Shown in pieces: positions 35,254 through 43,378 of a stretch of DNA of 64,000 nt; the stretch's first letter is position 1; each line of letters starts with the position of its first letter. The notes beneath the pieces were generated by a model, which saw only the letters and a list, made by a program, of their open reading frames with translations, was not told the DNA's origin and made no database searches. The translations under genes and the position numbers were made by a program. Source of the stretch: Janibacter cremeus (GTDB lineage: Bacteria; Actinomycetota; Actinomycetes; Actinomycetales; Dermatophilaceae); NCBI RefSeq assembly GCF_013409205.1, contig NZ_JACCAE010000001.1, positions 1,860,001-1,924,000 of the forward strand, read 5' to 3'.

Positions 35254-35258
35254 TGTGT

Positions 35259-35270
35259 CATGATCGACCC
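35259..35270 (+). promoter_or_regulatory. Leaderless-type -10 (CATGAT) for the TetR gene
   Basis: CATGAT at 35259-35264 ends six bases before the GTG at 35271. Confidence 0.45.
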
Positions 35271-35930
35271 GTGGTCGGAATCAGGGAGCAATCGAGGGCG
35301 CGCACGACTGCAGCGATCCTTGCCGCCGCGCGGGAGGAGATCGCCGAGCACGGGGGAGGGGGGCTGTCCATGCGAGCCGTCGCCCGCGAGGTCGGCATGG
35401 TCAGCTCGGCGGTCTACCGCTACTTCCCGACGCGCGAGGCGCTGCTCACCGCGATGATCCTCGAGAGCTATGAGGGTCTCGCCGCGGCGCTCGCCGAGGT
35501 GGGCGCCGGTCGCGCCGACCGCCGCTGGGTCGGGCTCGGTCACGCGCTGCGCGCCTGGGCGCTGGAGCGCCCGCACGAGTTCCAGCTCATCTACGGCACG
35601 CCGGTGCCGGGCTACGTCGCCCCTGACGAGACGGTCCCCGCGGCGGCCGCGGTCGCCGCCCCCTTCCTCGAGGTGGGGGCGAAGGGGGTCGGGGCGCACC
35701 CCTTCGCCGATCCTCACCTCGTGCGGCAGATGGCTGACGTGAGCGTCCTTGCCGAGGGGCTGACCGGGGCCGGGGCCGCCACGGTCATCGCGGAGCTGGC
35801 TGCCCTCATCGGACTCGTGACGATGGAGCTCGGGGGCCACCTCGTGGGCAGTGCCGACCCGGCCGGTCACCTCTTCGCCGCGCTCCTCGCGAGACAGGTC
35901 GACACCCTCGGCCTCGTGGGTGTTGGGTGA
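35271..35930 (+). CDS. TetR-family transcriptional regulator
   Basis: A 219-residue repressor. The N-terminal helix-turn-helix is clear (TAAILAAAREEIAEHGGGGL, then MRAVAREVGMVSSAVYRYFP), followed by a C-terminal helical ligand-binding domain of the WHG-like kind. The GTG at 35271 fits the family N-terminus and the CATGAT element; the longer open frame runs through the operators. It probably represses the divergent membrane gene and itself. Its stop is 4 bp before the next gene, so the YczE-like gene is likely in the same operon. Confidence 0.88.
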   Translation: MVGIREQSRARTTAAILAAAREEIAEHGGGGLSMRAVAREVGMVSSAVYRYFPTREALLTAMILESYEGLAAALAEVGAGRADRRWVGLGHALRAWALERPHEFQLIYGTPVPGYVAPDETVPAAAAVAAPFLEVGAKGVGAHPFADPHLVRQMADVSVLAEGLTGAGAATVIAELAALIGLVTMELGGHLVGSADPAGHLFAALLARQVDTLGLVGVG

Positions 35931-35934
35931 GCCC

Positions 35935-36630
35935 ATGACCAACGACGGGACGACCACCACTCGGCGCGGCCGCGAGCTCGCCGACATCGGCCCCCTCGCC
36001 CAGCTGCGCGCGGGGCGGCTCGGCGTCCGGTTGCCGATGCTGCTCGTCGGTCTTTTCCTCTACGGCACGTCGATGGCCATGGTCATCCGGGGCACGCTCG
36101 GGCAGATCCCGTGGGACGTGCTGCACGTCGGCGTCTCGAAGCACGTCCCGTTGACCTTCGGCATGATCGTCATCGGGGTCTCCCTGCTCGTCCTCCTCAG
36201 CTGGATCCCGCTGCGCCAGAAGCCCGGTATCGGCACGATCGGCAATGCCCTGCTCATCGGGCCCTCCGCCGACATCGTCCTGTCCCTCATCGAGCCCCCC
36301 GAGGCCCTCGGCTGGCGGATCGCGCTCCTCGTCGGTGGCGTCGTCCTCAACGGGATCGCCACCGGCATGTACATCGGCTCGCAGTTCGGCCCCGGTCCGC
36401 GCGACGGCCTGATGACCGGTCTGGCGAAGGCCACCGGCGGTTCGCTGCGGGTGGTGCGTACCGGTATCGAGGTCACCGTCGTGGTCGTCGGATGGTTCCT
36501 CGGTGGTGTCGTCGGGGTCGGCACGGTGCTCTACGCCGTCGCGATCGGTCCTCTCGCGCAGCTCTTCCTGCCGCTCTTCACCGTCGATCTGCGCGTGCCG
36601 CGTCCGGATGGCGGACGCACGGAAACATAA
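35935..36630 (+). CDS. YczE/YitT-like integral membrane protein
   Basis: A 231-residue protein with about five to six helices, matching the YczE-type family of unknown function. GQIPWDVLHVGVSKHVPLTFGMI, GSQFGPGPRDGLMTGL and the RTGIEVTVVVVGWFLGG helix are typical. It starts 4 bp after the TetR stop. A plausible promoter and SAM-IV riboswitch for the next gene begin about 40 bp after its end. Confidence 0.78.
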   Translation: MTNDGTTTTRRGRELADIGPLAQLRAGRLGVRLPMLLVGLFLYGTSMAMVIRGTLGQIPWDVLHVGVSKHVPLTFGMIVIGVSLLVLLSWIPLRQKPGIGTIGNALLIGPSADIVLSLIEPPEALGWRIALLVGGVVLNGIATGMYIGSQFGPGPRDGLMTGLAKATGGSLRVVRTGIEVTVVVVGWFLGGVVGVGTVLYAVAIGPLAQLFLPLFTVDLRVPRPDGGRTET

Positions 36631-36668
36631 CTAGACATTATGCGTGCGCATGTGTGAGGTTATGGCTT

Positions 36669-36784
36669 GGTCATGAGTCCCAGCGCGAAGCCCCGGCTGG
36701 CTGGGCGGCAACCCTCCACCCTCGGTGGGGTGCCCCGGGTGAGGACCTGGACGCGTGCCGACCGGCCGCGTCAAGCGCGGGTTC
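36669..36784 (+). ncRNA. SAM-IV riboswitch
   Basis: The sequence from GGTCATGAG at 36669 through GCCCCGG, GCGGCAACCCTCCACC, GGTGGGGTGCCCCGGGTGA and GGACC to CAAGCGCGGGTTC at about 36784 matches, element by element, the SAM-IV riboswitch as I recall it from mycobacteria: P1 (GGTC/GGACC), the SAM core, the P3 hairpin and the 3' pseudoknot region. It would sense S-adenosylmethionine and control the OsmC gene at 36814. A promoter TAGACA-17-TGAGGT (36632-36660) would place the transcript start at its 5' end. There is no obvious U-tract terminator, so translational control is likely. Confidence 0.85.
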
Positions 36785-36813
36785 ACCAGAGCCCTGGACG
36801 AAAGAGTCATGCC

Positions 36814-37293
36814 ATGAGCCAGACGATCGACGACACCACCAGCCCGAACCTCCTGACCACGTCGGTCACGGGCGCCCTCAAGCGCGGCACGGCCACCGAG
36901 GTCACCCTCTCGGCGCGTCAGCACACCTTCACCATCGACGAGCCATCCGGTCTCGGTGGCACCGACCTCGGCGCCAACCCGGTCGAGCACCTCCTCGCGG
37001 CCCTCGCATCCTGCACCGTGATCAGTTACCAGGTGTGGGCGGAGAAGCTCGGCCTGACGCTCGAGGGAGTGGACGTCACCGTCGACGGCGACGTCGACCT
37101 GAACGGTTTCTTCGGCGCGGTCGACGGGGTCCGACCCGGCTTCCAGGGCATCGACCTCGCGGTCACCCTGACCGGCCCGGAGAGCGACGCGAGCTACCGC
37201 AAGCTGGAGGAGGCCGTGGCCACCCACTGCCCTGTCGCGGACAACCTCACCAACGGCGTCCCCGTGCGCACGACGCTCGAGCTCGCCGTCTGA
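36814..37293 (+). CDS. OsmC/Ohr-family redox protein under SAM riboswitch control
   Basis: A 159-residue OsmC-like protein. The GGTDLGANPVEHLLAALASC segment carries the first redox cysteine, and the second lies in VATHCPVADNL. The family reduces organic peroxides or sulfur species. The ATG at 36814 has AAAGAG 8 bp upstream; an out-of-frame ATG at 36809 is ignored. Control by a SAM-IV riboswitch links it to sulfur or methionine metabolism rather than classic peroxide stress. It is monocistronic and ends at a hairpin. Confidence 0.87.
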   Translation: MSQTIDDTTSPNLLTTSVTGALKRGTATEVTLSARQHTFTIDEPSGLGGTDLGANPVEHLLAALASCTVISYQVWAEKLGLTLEGVDVTVDGDVDLNGFFGAVDGVRPGFQGIDLAVTLTGPESDASYRKLEEAVATHCPVADNLTNGVPVRTTLELAV

Positions 37294-37330
37294 TCGACCT
37301 GGCTCCCGTCCCGGCAGGGGGAGTCAGCCA

Positions 37331-37400
37331 CAGTTCGTATGGCCGGCCGCAGCACGTGCTGCGGCCGGCCCTACGAAGTGCAGCCAGCAGCACTTCGTAG
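37331..37400. terminator. Nested hairpins between convergent osmC and selB
   Basis: A perfect 30-bp palindrome (37341-37370, GGCCGGCCGCAGCAC arms) extends outward with two mismatches to 37331-37380. A second hairpin with 11-bp arms, CTACGAAGTGC at 37371-37381 and GCACTTCGTAG at 37390-37400, shares its left arm with the first, so the two are mutually exclusive. Neither has a U tract. Confidence 0.7.
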
Positions 37401-37402
37401 GG

Positions 37403-39205
37403 TCAGCGCACGACTTCGCGCAGGCTGCCGTCGACCCGTCGGGTCCAGCCGCGGGAGTCGAGGTGCTCCATCAACGGCACTGCCACGCGTCGTGTCGTCC
37501 CGAGGGCCTGCCGCGCCCGGCTCAGGGTGAAGGGCTGCTCCAGCCCCGCCAGCACGCGCATCGCCCGCGCCGGAGCGTCGGGCAGCAGGACGACGTCGTC
37601 AGGCAGGCGCAGGACCCGACCCACCCGCTCGGCTGCGGCGAGCTGCGTGCTCCCGAGCCGGAGCTGCGACAACTCATCCCGCTCCGGAGCGACGAAGGGG
37701 GTCTCCCGCAGCTTCTCCTCGACAGCCCGGACGCCGGCCTCCGCAGCCCCAAGACCTCCGGCAGAGGGGTCGTGGACACGCCCTTGGCTGATGACCAGAC
37801 CGGGGTCCTCGGCGAGGGCCCGCACGAGCTCCTGGCCGAGGGCGGCCGGTAGGTGGGTGGGTAGACCCAGCGACCGAGCAGCCTCGGTGAGGGGCATGCC
37901 GGCACTGAGCGGGTCGGCGGCGTGGAGTGCCCGGACGGCAGCGCTCAGGCGTGTCCCCCACTGCGCCAGGGCGTCGGCGTCGATCCACCACTCGCCCTGT
38001 CGCACAGCATCCTCCGGTGCCGGAAGCCCGAGCCGGGCCAGGTCGTCATCGCGGTCGGCCGAGCGCGAGCGCAACCGCACCGCCCCCAGGTCCCCCGTCG
38101 CCAGCTCCTCGCTCCGCCGCTGCGCAGCGCCCCGTCGCGTGAGCGGCAGGGGGTCGACGTCGAGCACCCGCACCGACCACAGTCGGCGGCTGCCGGGATC
38201 ACGCAGGATCGCGCGGTCCCCCACGCGCCAGGGCAGGTCCGCGTCAGTGGTCAGGCGTGCTGCACCTGCGCCGAGCGGACGGACGTGCACGCCCACGTCG
38301 GCGGATCCGACGTGCAGCGTCGCCCCCTCGGGCGGGGAGTCCGCATCGCCGGAGGTGCCCCCTTCGTCCCCGGCGATGCGGACCAGGCCGACGTCGACCA
38401 CACGGGCGAGGACGAAGGCGCCCGGCGTCAGCAGCGCGACCGAGCGGGAGACCCCGTCGGTGCGGCGCAGGTTGACCGCGACGCGGGACACCGGCTCGAC
38501 CGAGTCGCGTGCGCAGTCCTGGCTGTGCAGGCCCCGGACGGTCACCTCGCGGGTGGTGCCGTGGTCGAGGAGGGTCAGCCGGTCACCGCTGCGCAGGGTG
38601 CCCGCGCCGAGGGTGCCGGTGACGACGGTGCCGGCCCCGGAGATCGAGAAGGACCGGTCGCCCCACAACCGCACCGGCGCGTCGGGGGCGGGTGTCGGCA
38701 TCCGGGCGACGAGCGCGTCCAACTCACGGCGCACCGGGTGCAGGCCGTCACCGGTGACGGCAGAGACCTCGCAGACCGGCACGTCGAGGCCCGCGGCGCG
38801 GAGGCGACGAGCCGCCTCCGCTCGCACTGACGCCCGCTGGTCGGCAGCCGCGAGGTCGCACCGCGTGAGGACGAGCAGCCCGTCGGTGATGCCCAGGGCC
38901 TGCACTGCGGCGAGGTGCTCGCTGCTCTGCGCCTGCCACCCCTGGTCCGCCGCGACGACGAAGACCACCGTCGGCGCCGGTCCGAGGCCGGAGAGCATCG
39001 TCCCGACGAATCGTTGGTGCCCCGGTACGTCGACGAAGGCCACCTCAGCCCCACTCGGCAGCGTCGTCCACGCGTAGCCGAGCTCGATGGTCAGGCCCCG
39101 CTCGCGCTCCTGCGCCAGCCGGTCCGGGTCCCGGCCGGTAATTGCCCGCACCAGGGTGGACTTGCCGTGGTCGACGTGCCCGGCCGTGGCCAGTACCCGC
39201 CTCAT
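37403..39205 (-). CDS. selB: Selenocysteine-specific elongation factor SelB
   Basis: A 600-residue translation factor that delivers Sec-tRNA(Sec) to in-frame UGA codons by binding a SECIS hairpin. The G1 motif GHVDHGKST is at residues 9-17, then VDVPGHQRFV and TRCDLAA, followed by the EF-Tu-like beta-barrels (SGAGTVVTGTLGAG) and the C-terminal winged-helix domains that bind SECIS. The start overlaps the selA stop by four bases. It completes a tRNA-Sec, selA, selB unit. Its predicted target, fdhA, lies 10 kb away. Confidence 0.95.
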   Translation of the reverse strand: MRRVLATAGHVDHGKSTLVRAITGRDPDRLAQERERGLTIELGYAWTTLPSGAEVAFVDVPGHQRFVGTMLSGLGPAPTVVFVVAADQGWQAQSSEHLAAVQALGITDGLLVLTRCDLAAADQRASVRAEAARRLRAAGLDVPVCEVSAVTGDGLHPVRRELDALVARMPTPAPDAPVRLWGDRSFSISGAGTVVTGTLGAGTLRSGDRLTLLDHGTTREVTVRGLHSQDCARDSVEPVSRVAVNLRRTDGVSRSVALLTPGAFVLARVVDVGLVRIAGDEGGTSGDADSPPEGATLHVGSADVGVHVRPLGAGAARLTTDADLPWRVGDRAILRDPGSRRLWSVRVLDVDPLPLTRRGAAQRRSEELATGDLGAVRLRSRSADRDDDLARLGLPAPEDAVRQGEWWIDADALAQWGTRLSAAVRALHAADPLSAGMPLTEAARSLGLPTHLPAALGQELVRALAEDPGLVISQGRVHDPSAGGLGAAEAGVRAVEEKLRETPFVAPERDELSQLRLGSTQLAAAERVGRVLRLPDDVVLLPDAPARAMRVLAGLEQPFTLSRARQALGTTRRVAVPLMEHLDSRGWTRRVDGSLREVVR

Positions 39206-40584
39206 GAAGGACGTCCGGGGAGCTCCGCCCCCCGGATCCCCCCCGAGTCTTCCTGGGCAGGGTGTGGAGCATCGGCGTCCCCGAGGGCGATGCGGACAGC
39301 AGTCGCGACGTCGCCGTCGCGGTCGGCCGGGACGCAGCGCAGGTCGATCAGGCCGCGCCCGTCGTCGACCCGGGCGAGGACGACGGGGACGTCGGCCGGC
39401 GGTGTGCGCAGGCGCTCGACCACATCGGCGGGGACCTCGACCGCCCAGCCGAGCAGCGGTACCCCGGGCGCGCCACCGCCACCGACCCGGCCGTCGACGC
39501 CCACGACCTCGCGGCCGAGGGCGGCAGCCAGCTGCTCGGCCCGGGGGCGGAGCTCGTCGGCGCTCGTGTGCAGCGCAGTGGCCACCGGCGTCGCCGGTGC
39601 GCGCACGGTCGCCTCGAGAGCGGCGATGGTCAGCTTGTCGACGCGCAGCGCCCGGGCGAGCGGGTGGCGACGCAGGGCGGTGACGACGTCGGCATCCCCG
39701 AGCAGGATGCCCGCCTGCGGCCCGCCGAGGAGCTTGTCGCCACTCGCCGTGACGATCGACGCCCCTTGGCGCAGAGCGGTGCTCGCGTCGGGCTCGTCGG
39801 GCAGGAGCGGGTCGGGTGCGAGCAGTCCGGAGCCGATGTCGGCGACGAGGGGGACGGGGGATCCGTCCGGGCGCATCGCCCCGCGCAGCTCCTCGTGCCC
39901 CACCGACGTGGTGAAGCCGTCGACCCGGAAGTTGCTCGGGTGTGCCTTGAGGATGCAGCCGGTGTCGGGGCCGATCGCCTCGAGGTAGTCCCGCGGGTGG
40001 GTCCGGTTGGTCGTGCCGACCTCGCGCAGGCGAGCGCCGGTCGAGGAAATGAGGTCGGGCAGACGGAAGCCATCGCCGATCTCGATCATCTCCCCGCGCG
40101 AGACGATGACCTCCTTGCCGCTGGCCAAGGCGGTGGTCGCCAGGACGAGCGCGGCGGCACCGTTGTTGACGACGAGGGCGTCACCCGCGTCGGGGACGGC
40201 CTCGCGCAGCGCCGCCAACGCCCCGGCGCCGCGACGGCTGCGCCCCCCGGTCGCCAGGTCCATCTCGACGTCGACATAACCGGCGGCATCGACGACGGCA
40301 GCGACCGCGCTGGGAGAGAGGGGTGCTCGACCGATATTGGTGTGGATGACGACGCCGGTCGCGTTGAGGACGGGCGTGAGCGAGGAGGTCCGTACCGGCA
40401 GGGTCGCGGCGGCGGCCTCGATGACCTCGCCCGGGTGGATCTCGCCGCGACGCGCTCGCTCCTGCGCTGCGGTGACGGCGGCGCGGACCGTGGTCCGACC
40501 GAGGCGCTTGGTTGCCTCCGTGAACTCGGGTGCGGCCAGGGCGACGTCAGTGCGCGGGATGGCCCGGCGCGGGTCCTCGTTCAC
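39202..40584 (-). CDS. selA: L-seryl-tRNA(Sec) selenium transferase SelA
   Basis: A 460-residue PLP enzyme that converts Ser-tRNA(Sec) to Sec-tRNA(Sec) with selenophosphate. The PLP lysine is K284 in TASGDKLLGGPQAG, and LNATGVVIHTNIGRAPLS plus EIGDGFRLPDLISSTGARLREVGTTNRT are hallmarks. The GTG at 40584 was chosen because GGGAG lies upstream and the N-terminal domain begins there; the longer frame reads through the tRNA. It starts 51 bp after the tRNA-Sec 3' end. Confidence 0.95.
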   Translation of the reverse strand: MNEDPRRAIPRTDVALAAPEFTEATKRLGRTTVRAAVTAAQERARRGEIHPGEVIEAAAATLPVRTSSLTPVLNATGVVIHTNIGRAPLSPSAVAAVVDAAGYVDVEMDLATGGRSRRGAGALAALREAVPDAGDALVVNNGAAALVLATTALASGKEVIVSRGEMIEIGDGFRLPDLISSTGARLREVGTTNRTHPRDYLEAIGPDTGCILKAHPSNFRVDGFTTSVGHEELRGAMRPDGSPVPLVADIGSGLLAPDPLLPDEPDASTALRQGASIVTASGDKLLGGPQAGILLGDADVVTALRRHPLARALRVDKLTIAALEATVRAPATPVATALHTSADELRPRAEQLAAALGREVVGVDGRVGGGGAPGVPLLGWAVEVPADVVERLRTPPADVPVVLARVDDGRGLIDLRCVPADRDGDVATAVRIALGDADAPHPAQEDSGGIRGAELPGRPS

Positions 40585-40635
40585 CGGCCTGCTCCCTTCG
40601 TCCGGGCGAGGGAGCACACGCCCCCTTCGAAGTGG

Positions 40636-40731
40636 TGGCGGAGGCGGACGGGAATCGAACCCGCCAGACCGAGGTACTCGGCCTCGCCGGTGTTGAAGAC
40701 CGGGGGGACCACCAGGAACCCAGACGCCTCC
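40636..40731 (-). tRNA. selC: tRNA-Sec (UCA anticodon)
   Basis: On the minus strand the 96-nt gene runs from GGAGGCG (40731) to the encoded CCA (40636-40638). The anticodon loop reads CTTCAAC with UCA, the D arm is long, the variable arm is extended (GAGGCCGAGTACCTCGGTC), the T loop is TTCGATT, and the acceptor pairs GGAGGCG with CGCCTCC, followed by discriminator G. These are the features of bacterial tRNA-Sec. It lies 51 bp upstream of selA on the same strand. Confidence 0.95.
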
Positions 40732-40799
40732 ATGGATCACTGTAGATGTGCCCGCGGGGGAGTGCTGACGCGGTTCGCCGGGACACCCACCGCGAGTGC

Positions 40800-40837
40800 G
40801 CGATCCCTGGTGCCTCGCACGAGGCACCAGGGATCGC
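40800..40837 (-). terminator. Hairpin downstream of fmdA
   Basis: Perfect 18-bp arms, 40800-40817 and 40820-40837, 40 bp after the fmdA stop. It separates the formamidase operon from tRNA-Sec, which lies downstream on the same strand. Confidence 0.7.
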
Positions 40838-40877
40838 AGGTGGCCATCCAGTCAGCCGAGTGTGCGGCCGGCCGCGG

Positions 40878-42131
40878 TCACGGGTTGTCCGCCTTGGGGG
40901 CCCCGATGCCCGGATCGATCGCGTGCAGACCATTCTTCGACGGGGTGACGTCGAATTCGAACATGGCCGTCGGTAGGTAGACCGTGGCGCACGAGTTGGG
41001 GATGTCCACAACCCCGGACAGACGTCCTTCGATTGGCGCCGACCCCAACAGGAGATATGCCTGCTCCGGGCTGTACCCGAACTTTGTCAGGTAGTCGATC
41101 GCGTGCAGGCAGGCCCTCTGGTAGGCGAGATCGGAGTCGAGGTACTTCTGCTCGCCGTCGAGGGTGACCGAGGTGCCGCTGAATGCGAGCCACTCGCTGT
41201 ACTGCGGACCGGAGATCCCGGGTTGGAAGATGGCATTTTCCGATACCCCGTACTTGTCCATGCCGCCCTTGATGAGGTCAACCTTGAGATCAAGGAACCC
41301 GCCCATCTCGATGCCGCCACAGAAGGTGATTTCTCCATCGCCCTGGCTGAAGTGCAGGTCGCCGAAGGAGAGGTTCGCCCCCTTGACATACACCGGGTAG
41401 AACACCCGGGTGCCCTTGGTGAAGTTCTTGATGTCCTGGTTGCCTCCGTTCTCCCTCGCCGGGGCGGTGCGGGCCCCTTCCTTGCTGACCCGGTCGTAGT
41501 CGTCACCCGTGAGGGTTCCCAGGATGGCGTCCTGTGGCTCGGGCGGTAGCGCCAGTGGCGGAACCCGGTCGGGGTCGGTGGCGATGAGCGCAGCCTCGCG
41601 TGTGTTCCACGTCGACAACAGGTCCTTCGAGGGGGCGACTCCCATGAGGCCCGGGTGGGTGATCCCTGCATAGCGAACCTCGGGGACGTGCCGCGACGTG
41701 GCGTAACCACCTTCGAAGTCCCACACCGCTTTGTACGCGTCCGGGAACTGGTCGACGAGGAAGCTCCCGCCGTTGTTCTTCGCGAAGATCCCGGTGTAGC
41801 CCCACCCTTGGCCGGCCAGGGGTCCCTCCTCGCTGGGGATGGGGCCGACGTCGAGGATGTCGACGATGAGCAGATCGCCCGGTTCGGCTCCCTCGATGGC
41901 GAAGGGGCCGCTGAGGGCGTGCACGATGCTCATCGGGGCCGAGGCGATGTCCACCGCGGAGTCATCGTTCTTGATGTAGCCATCAAACCACTCTCGACAG
42001 TCAGCGCGGAAGACATCACCGGGCTTGACGGTAACGGCGGGCGGGATGTCGCCGTGCCATCGGTTGTGGCCGAGGATGGCCTGCTCGGTGAAGGGTTTGG
42101 TGGAGTCCAGGGGGAAGAGATTCTTGGTCAC
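40878..42131 (-). CDS. fmdA: Formamidase/acetamidase (FmdA family)
   Basis: A 417-residue amidohydrolase of the FmdA/AmdA family that releases formate and ammonia from formamide. Family segments are HNRWHGDIPPAVTVKPGDVFR, HALSGPFAIEGAEPGDLLIVDI, HPGLMGVAP, the FYPVYVKGANLSFGDLHFSQGDGE metal-binding region and the C-terminal LLGSAPIEGRLSGVVDIPN. The GTG at 42131 follows GAGGAAA. It heads with the AmiS/UreI transporter and fmdB a unit whose base composition is lower in GC than its surroundings. Its product formate could feed the formate dehydrogenase 6 kb downstream. Confidence 0.9.
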   Translation of the reverse strand: MTKNLFPLDSTKPFTEQAILGHNRWHGDIPPAVTVKPGDVFRADCREWFDGYIKNDDSAVDIASAPMSIVHALSGPFAIEGAEPGDLLIVDILDVGPIPSEEGPLAGQGWGYTGIFAKNNGGSFLVDQFPDAYKAVWDFEGGYATSRHVPEVRYAGITHPGLMGVAPSKDLLSTWNTREAALIATDPDRVPPLALPPEPQDAILGTLTGDDYDRVSKEGARTAPARENGGNQDIKNFTKGTRVFYPVYVKGANLSFGDLHFSQGDGEITFCGGIEMGGFLDLKVDLIKGGMDKYGVSENAIFQPGISGPQYSEWLAFSGTSVTLDGEQKYLDSDLAYQRACLHAIDYLTKFGYSPEQAYLLLGSAPIEGRLSGVVDIPNSCATVYLPTAMFEFDVTPSKNGLHAIDPGIGAPKADNP

Positions 42132-42225
42132 GATATTTCCTCTCGATGCACGTGTGTGAGCCACATCGGCTCGGGGCGGGCGCCCATCACGGTCTGACGG
42201 GTGAGCCTCCACAGCAGGGATCGGT

Positions 42226-42834
42226 TCAGGGGGCCTCCTCGCGTGTCGCAGGTTGGCGGCTCCACAGGATTCCCAGCGCGACGACGAACACCACGGTCAG
42301 GGCGACAGCGACCACACGGCCGTCCAGGTCCTGCCACACGCCGGTGAGCAGAAGAAACGCGGGGATGGCCCCGGTGATCCACCCTTCAACCGCGGCGACG
42401 CCGCCGGTGAACCAGGTGAGCCTGGTCAACCCCTTGCCCAAGGTGAGGTAGAAGAGGAACCACAGGACGGACCACAGGAGCCAAATCACGAAGAATGCGT
42501 AGTCGTCGAACATGAGGAGATTCCCCACCGCATAACCGACCGCCATGATCGCGACGAATAACGAGAAGTAACCTAATCCGGTGGGGTCGTGGCCCCATGT
42601 ATTTCCCATCGCCACGTACAAGTAGGTGAAGCCAAAAAGGTAGAGGCCACTCGCCAAGAAAATTGCGTCGGCATCTCCGTTGGCCGTGAATATGAGGTAC
42701 GTCGGAGTCAAGACCTGCAGGAATCCGACAAACCAGTTTATGGGCGTTGCTCCGGTGCCCTTGATGATGCCCATCAAGGCCAGACCATTGAGGTACAGAA
42801 CCGCACCGACGTAGAGGAGGCCGACGGAGCTCAT
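42226..42834 (-). CDS. AmiS/UreI family amide/urea channel
   Basis: A 202-residue protein with six predicted helices of the AmiS/UreI family, which conducts short-chain amides or urea. GLLYVGAVLYLNGLALMG, TPTYLIFTANGDADAIFLA and WGHDPTGLGYFSLFVAIMA are characteristic. AAGGGA precedes the ATG by 8 bp. It lies between fmdA and fmdB on the same strand and presumably admits formamide. The stretch 42601-42720 is only about 53 percent G+C by hand count, clearly below neighbouring genes. Confidence 0.87.
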   Translation of the reverse strand: MSSVGLLYVGAVLYLNGLALMGIIKGTGATPINWFVGFLQVLTPTYLIFTANGDADAIFLASGLYLFGFTYLYVAMGNTWGHDPTGLGYFSLFVAIMAVGYAVGNLLMFDDYAFFVIWLLWSVLWFLFYLTLGKGLTRLTWFTGGVAAVEGWITGAIPAFLLLTGVWQDLDGRVVAVALTVVFVVALGILWSRQPATREEAP

Positions 42835-42870
42835 GCCATCAATCCCTTCGTGCAGCCCCGAGTCGAGCTT

Positions 42871-43164
42871 CTAGTTGCGCGGCAACCTCTGGGCTCGGGG
42901 GTCATAGGTGACCCGTTGAGGTCTGCGGGGTATGGAGGGTGGTGAGCTCACAACCCGTGGGGTGTCAGCGGTGGCGCCGGTCGCGTCCAGGAGCTGACGC
43001 GCGCGGGAGTCGCCGAGGTTCAGGCGCGGAGTGCTGAAGACCCTCTTGCTTCTGCCTGAGCACATGGGACACAGCGCGAAGTGGGGAATGTCGCGGATCG
43101 ACGCATGGATGTCGAAATGCCCATGGTCAGCACACGAAAATTCATACGTGGGAACCGCAAACAC
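42871..43164 (-). CDS. fmdB: FmdB family zinc-ribbon regulatory protein
   Basis: A 97-residue protein beginning VPTYEFSC, the FmdB hallmark, with a zinc ribbon formed by cysteine and histidine early (SCADHGHFD) and CPMC at about residues 32-35. FmdB was described as a regulator of formamidase expression; the tail is basic and disordered. The GTG at 43164 has TATCAT seven bases upstream, so the operon message may be leaderless. It is the first gene of the fmdB-channel-fmdA unit. Confidence 0.82.
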   Translation of the reverse strand: MFAVPTYEFSCADHGHFDIHASIRDIPHFALCPMCSGRSKRVFSTPRLNLGDSRARQLLDATGATADTPRVVSSPPSIPRRPQRVTYDPRAQRLPRN

Positions 43165-43177
43165 CCCCTGAATGATA
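43165..43177 (-). promoter_or_regulatory. Leaderless-type -10 (TATCAT) for the fmd operon
   Basis: On the minus strand TATCAT (43177-43172) ends seven bases before the fmdB GTG. Confidence 0.4.
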
Positions 43178-43366
43178 CCGCGCAGTAGCGTCTCTAAAGG
43201 GAGACGACCAATTGCTGCGCTAGTGAAGTGTCAATGAGGCTAGCAGTGCAATGTGACGTGGGCAACAGTAGGTTTCAGGGTTTTTGCCTGGGCCCATCGC
43301 ACGACCGCTGATGGCCCCTTCTGGTGGCACTCTCGCAGGCTGGGCGGCCGTCGTGCACGGAGCGAT

Positions 43367-43378
43367 TACCCTGAATGC
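43367..43378 (+). promoter_or_regulatory. Leaderless-type -10 (TACCCT) for selD
   Basis: TACCCT at 43367-43372 ends six bases before the selD ATG at 43379 and decides that start over the open upstream frame. Confidence 0.45.
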
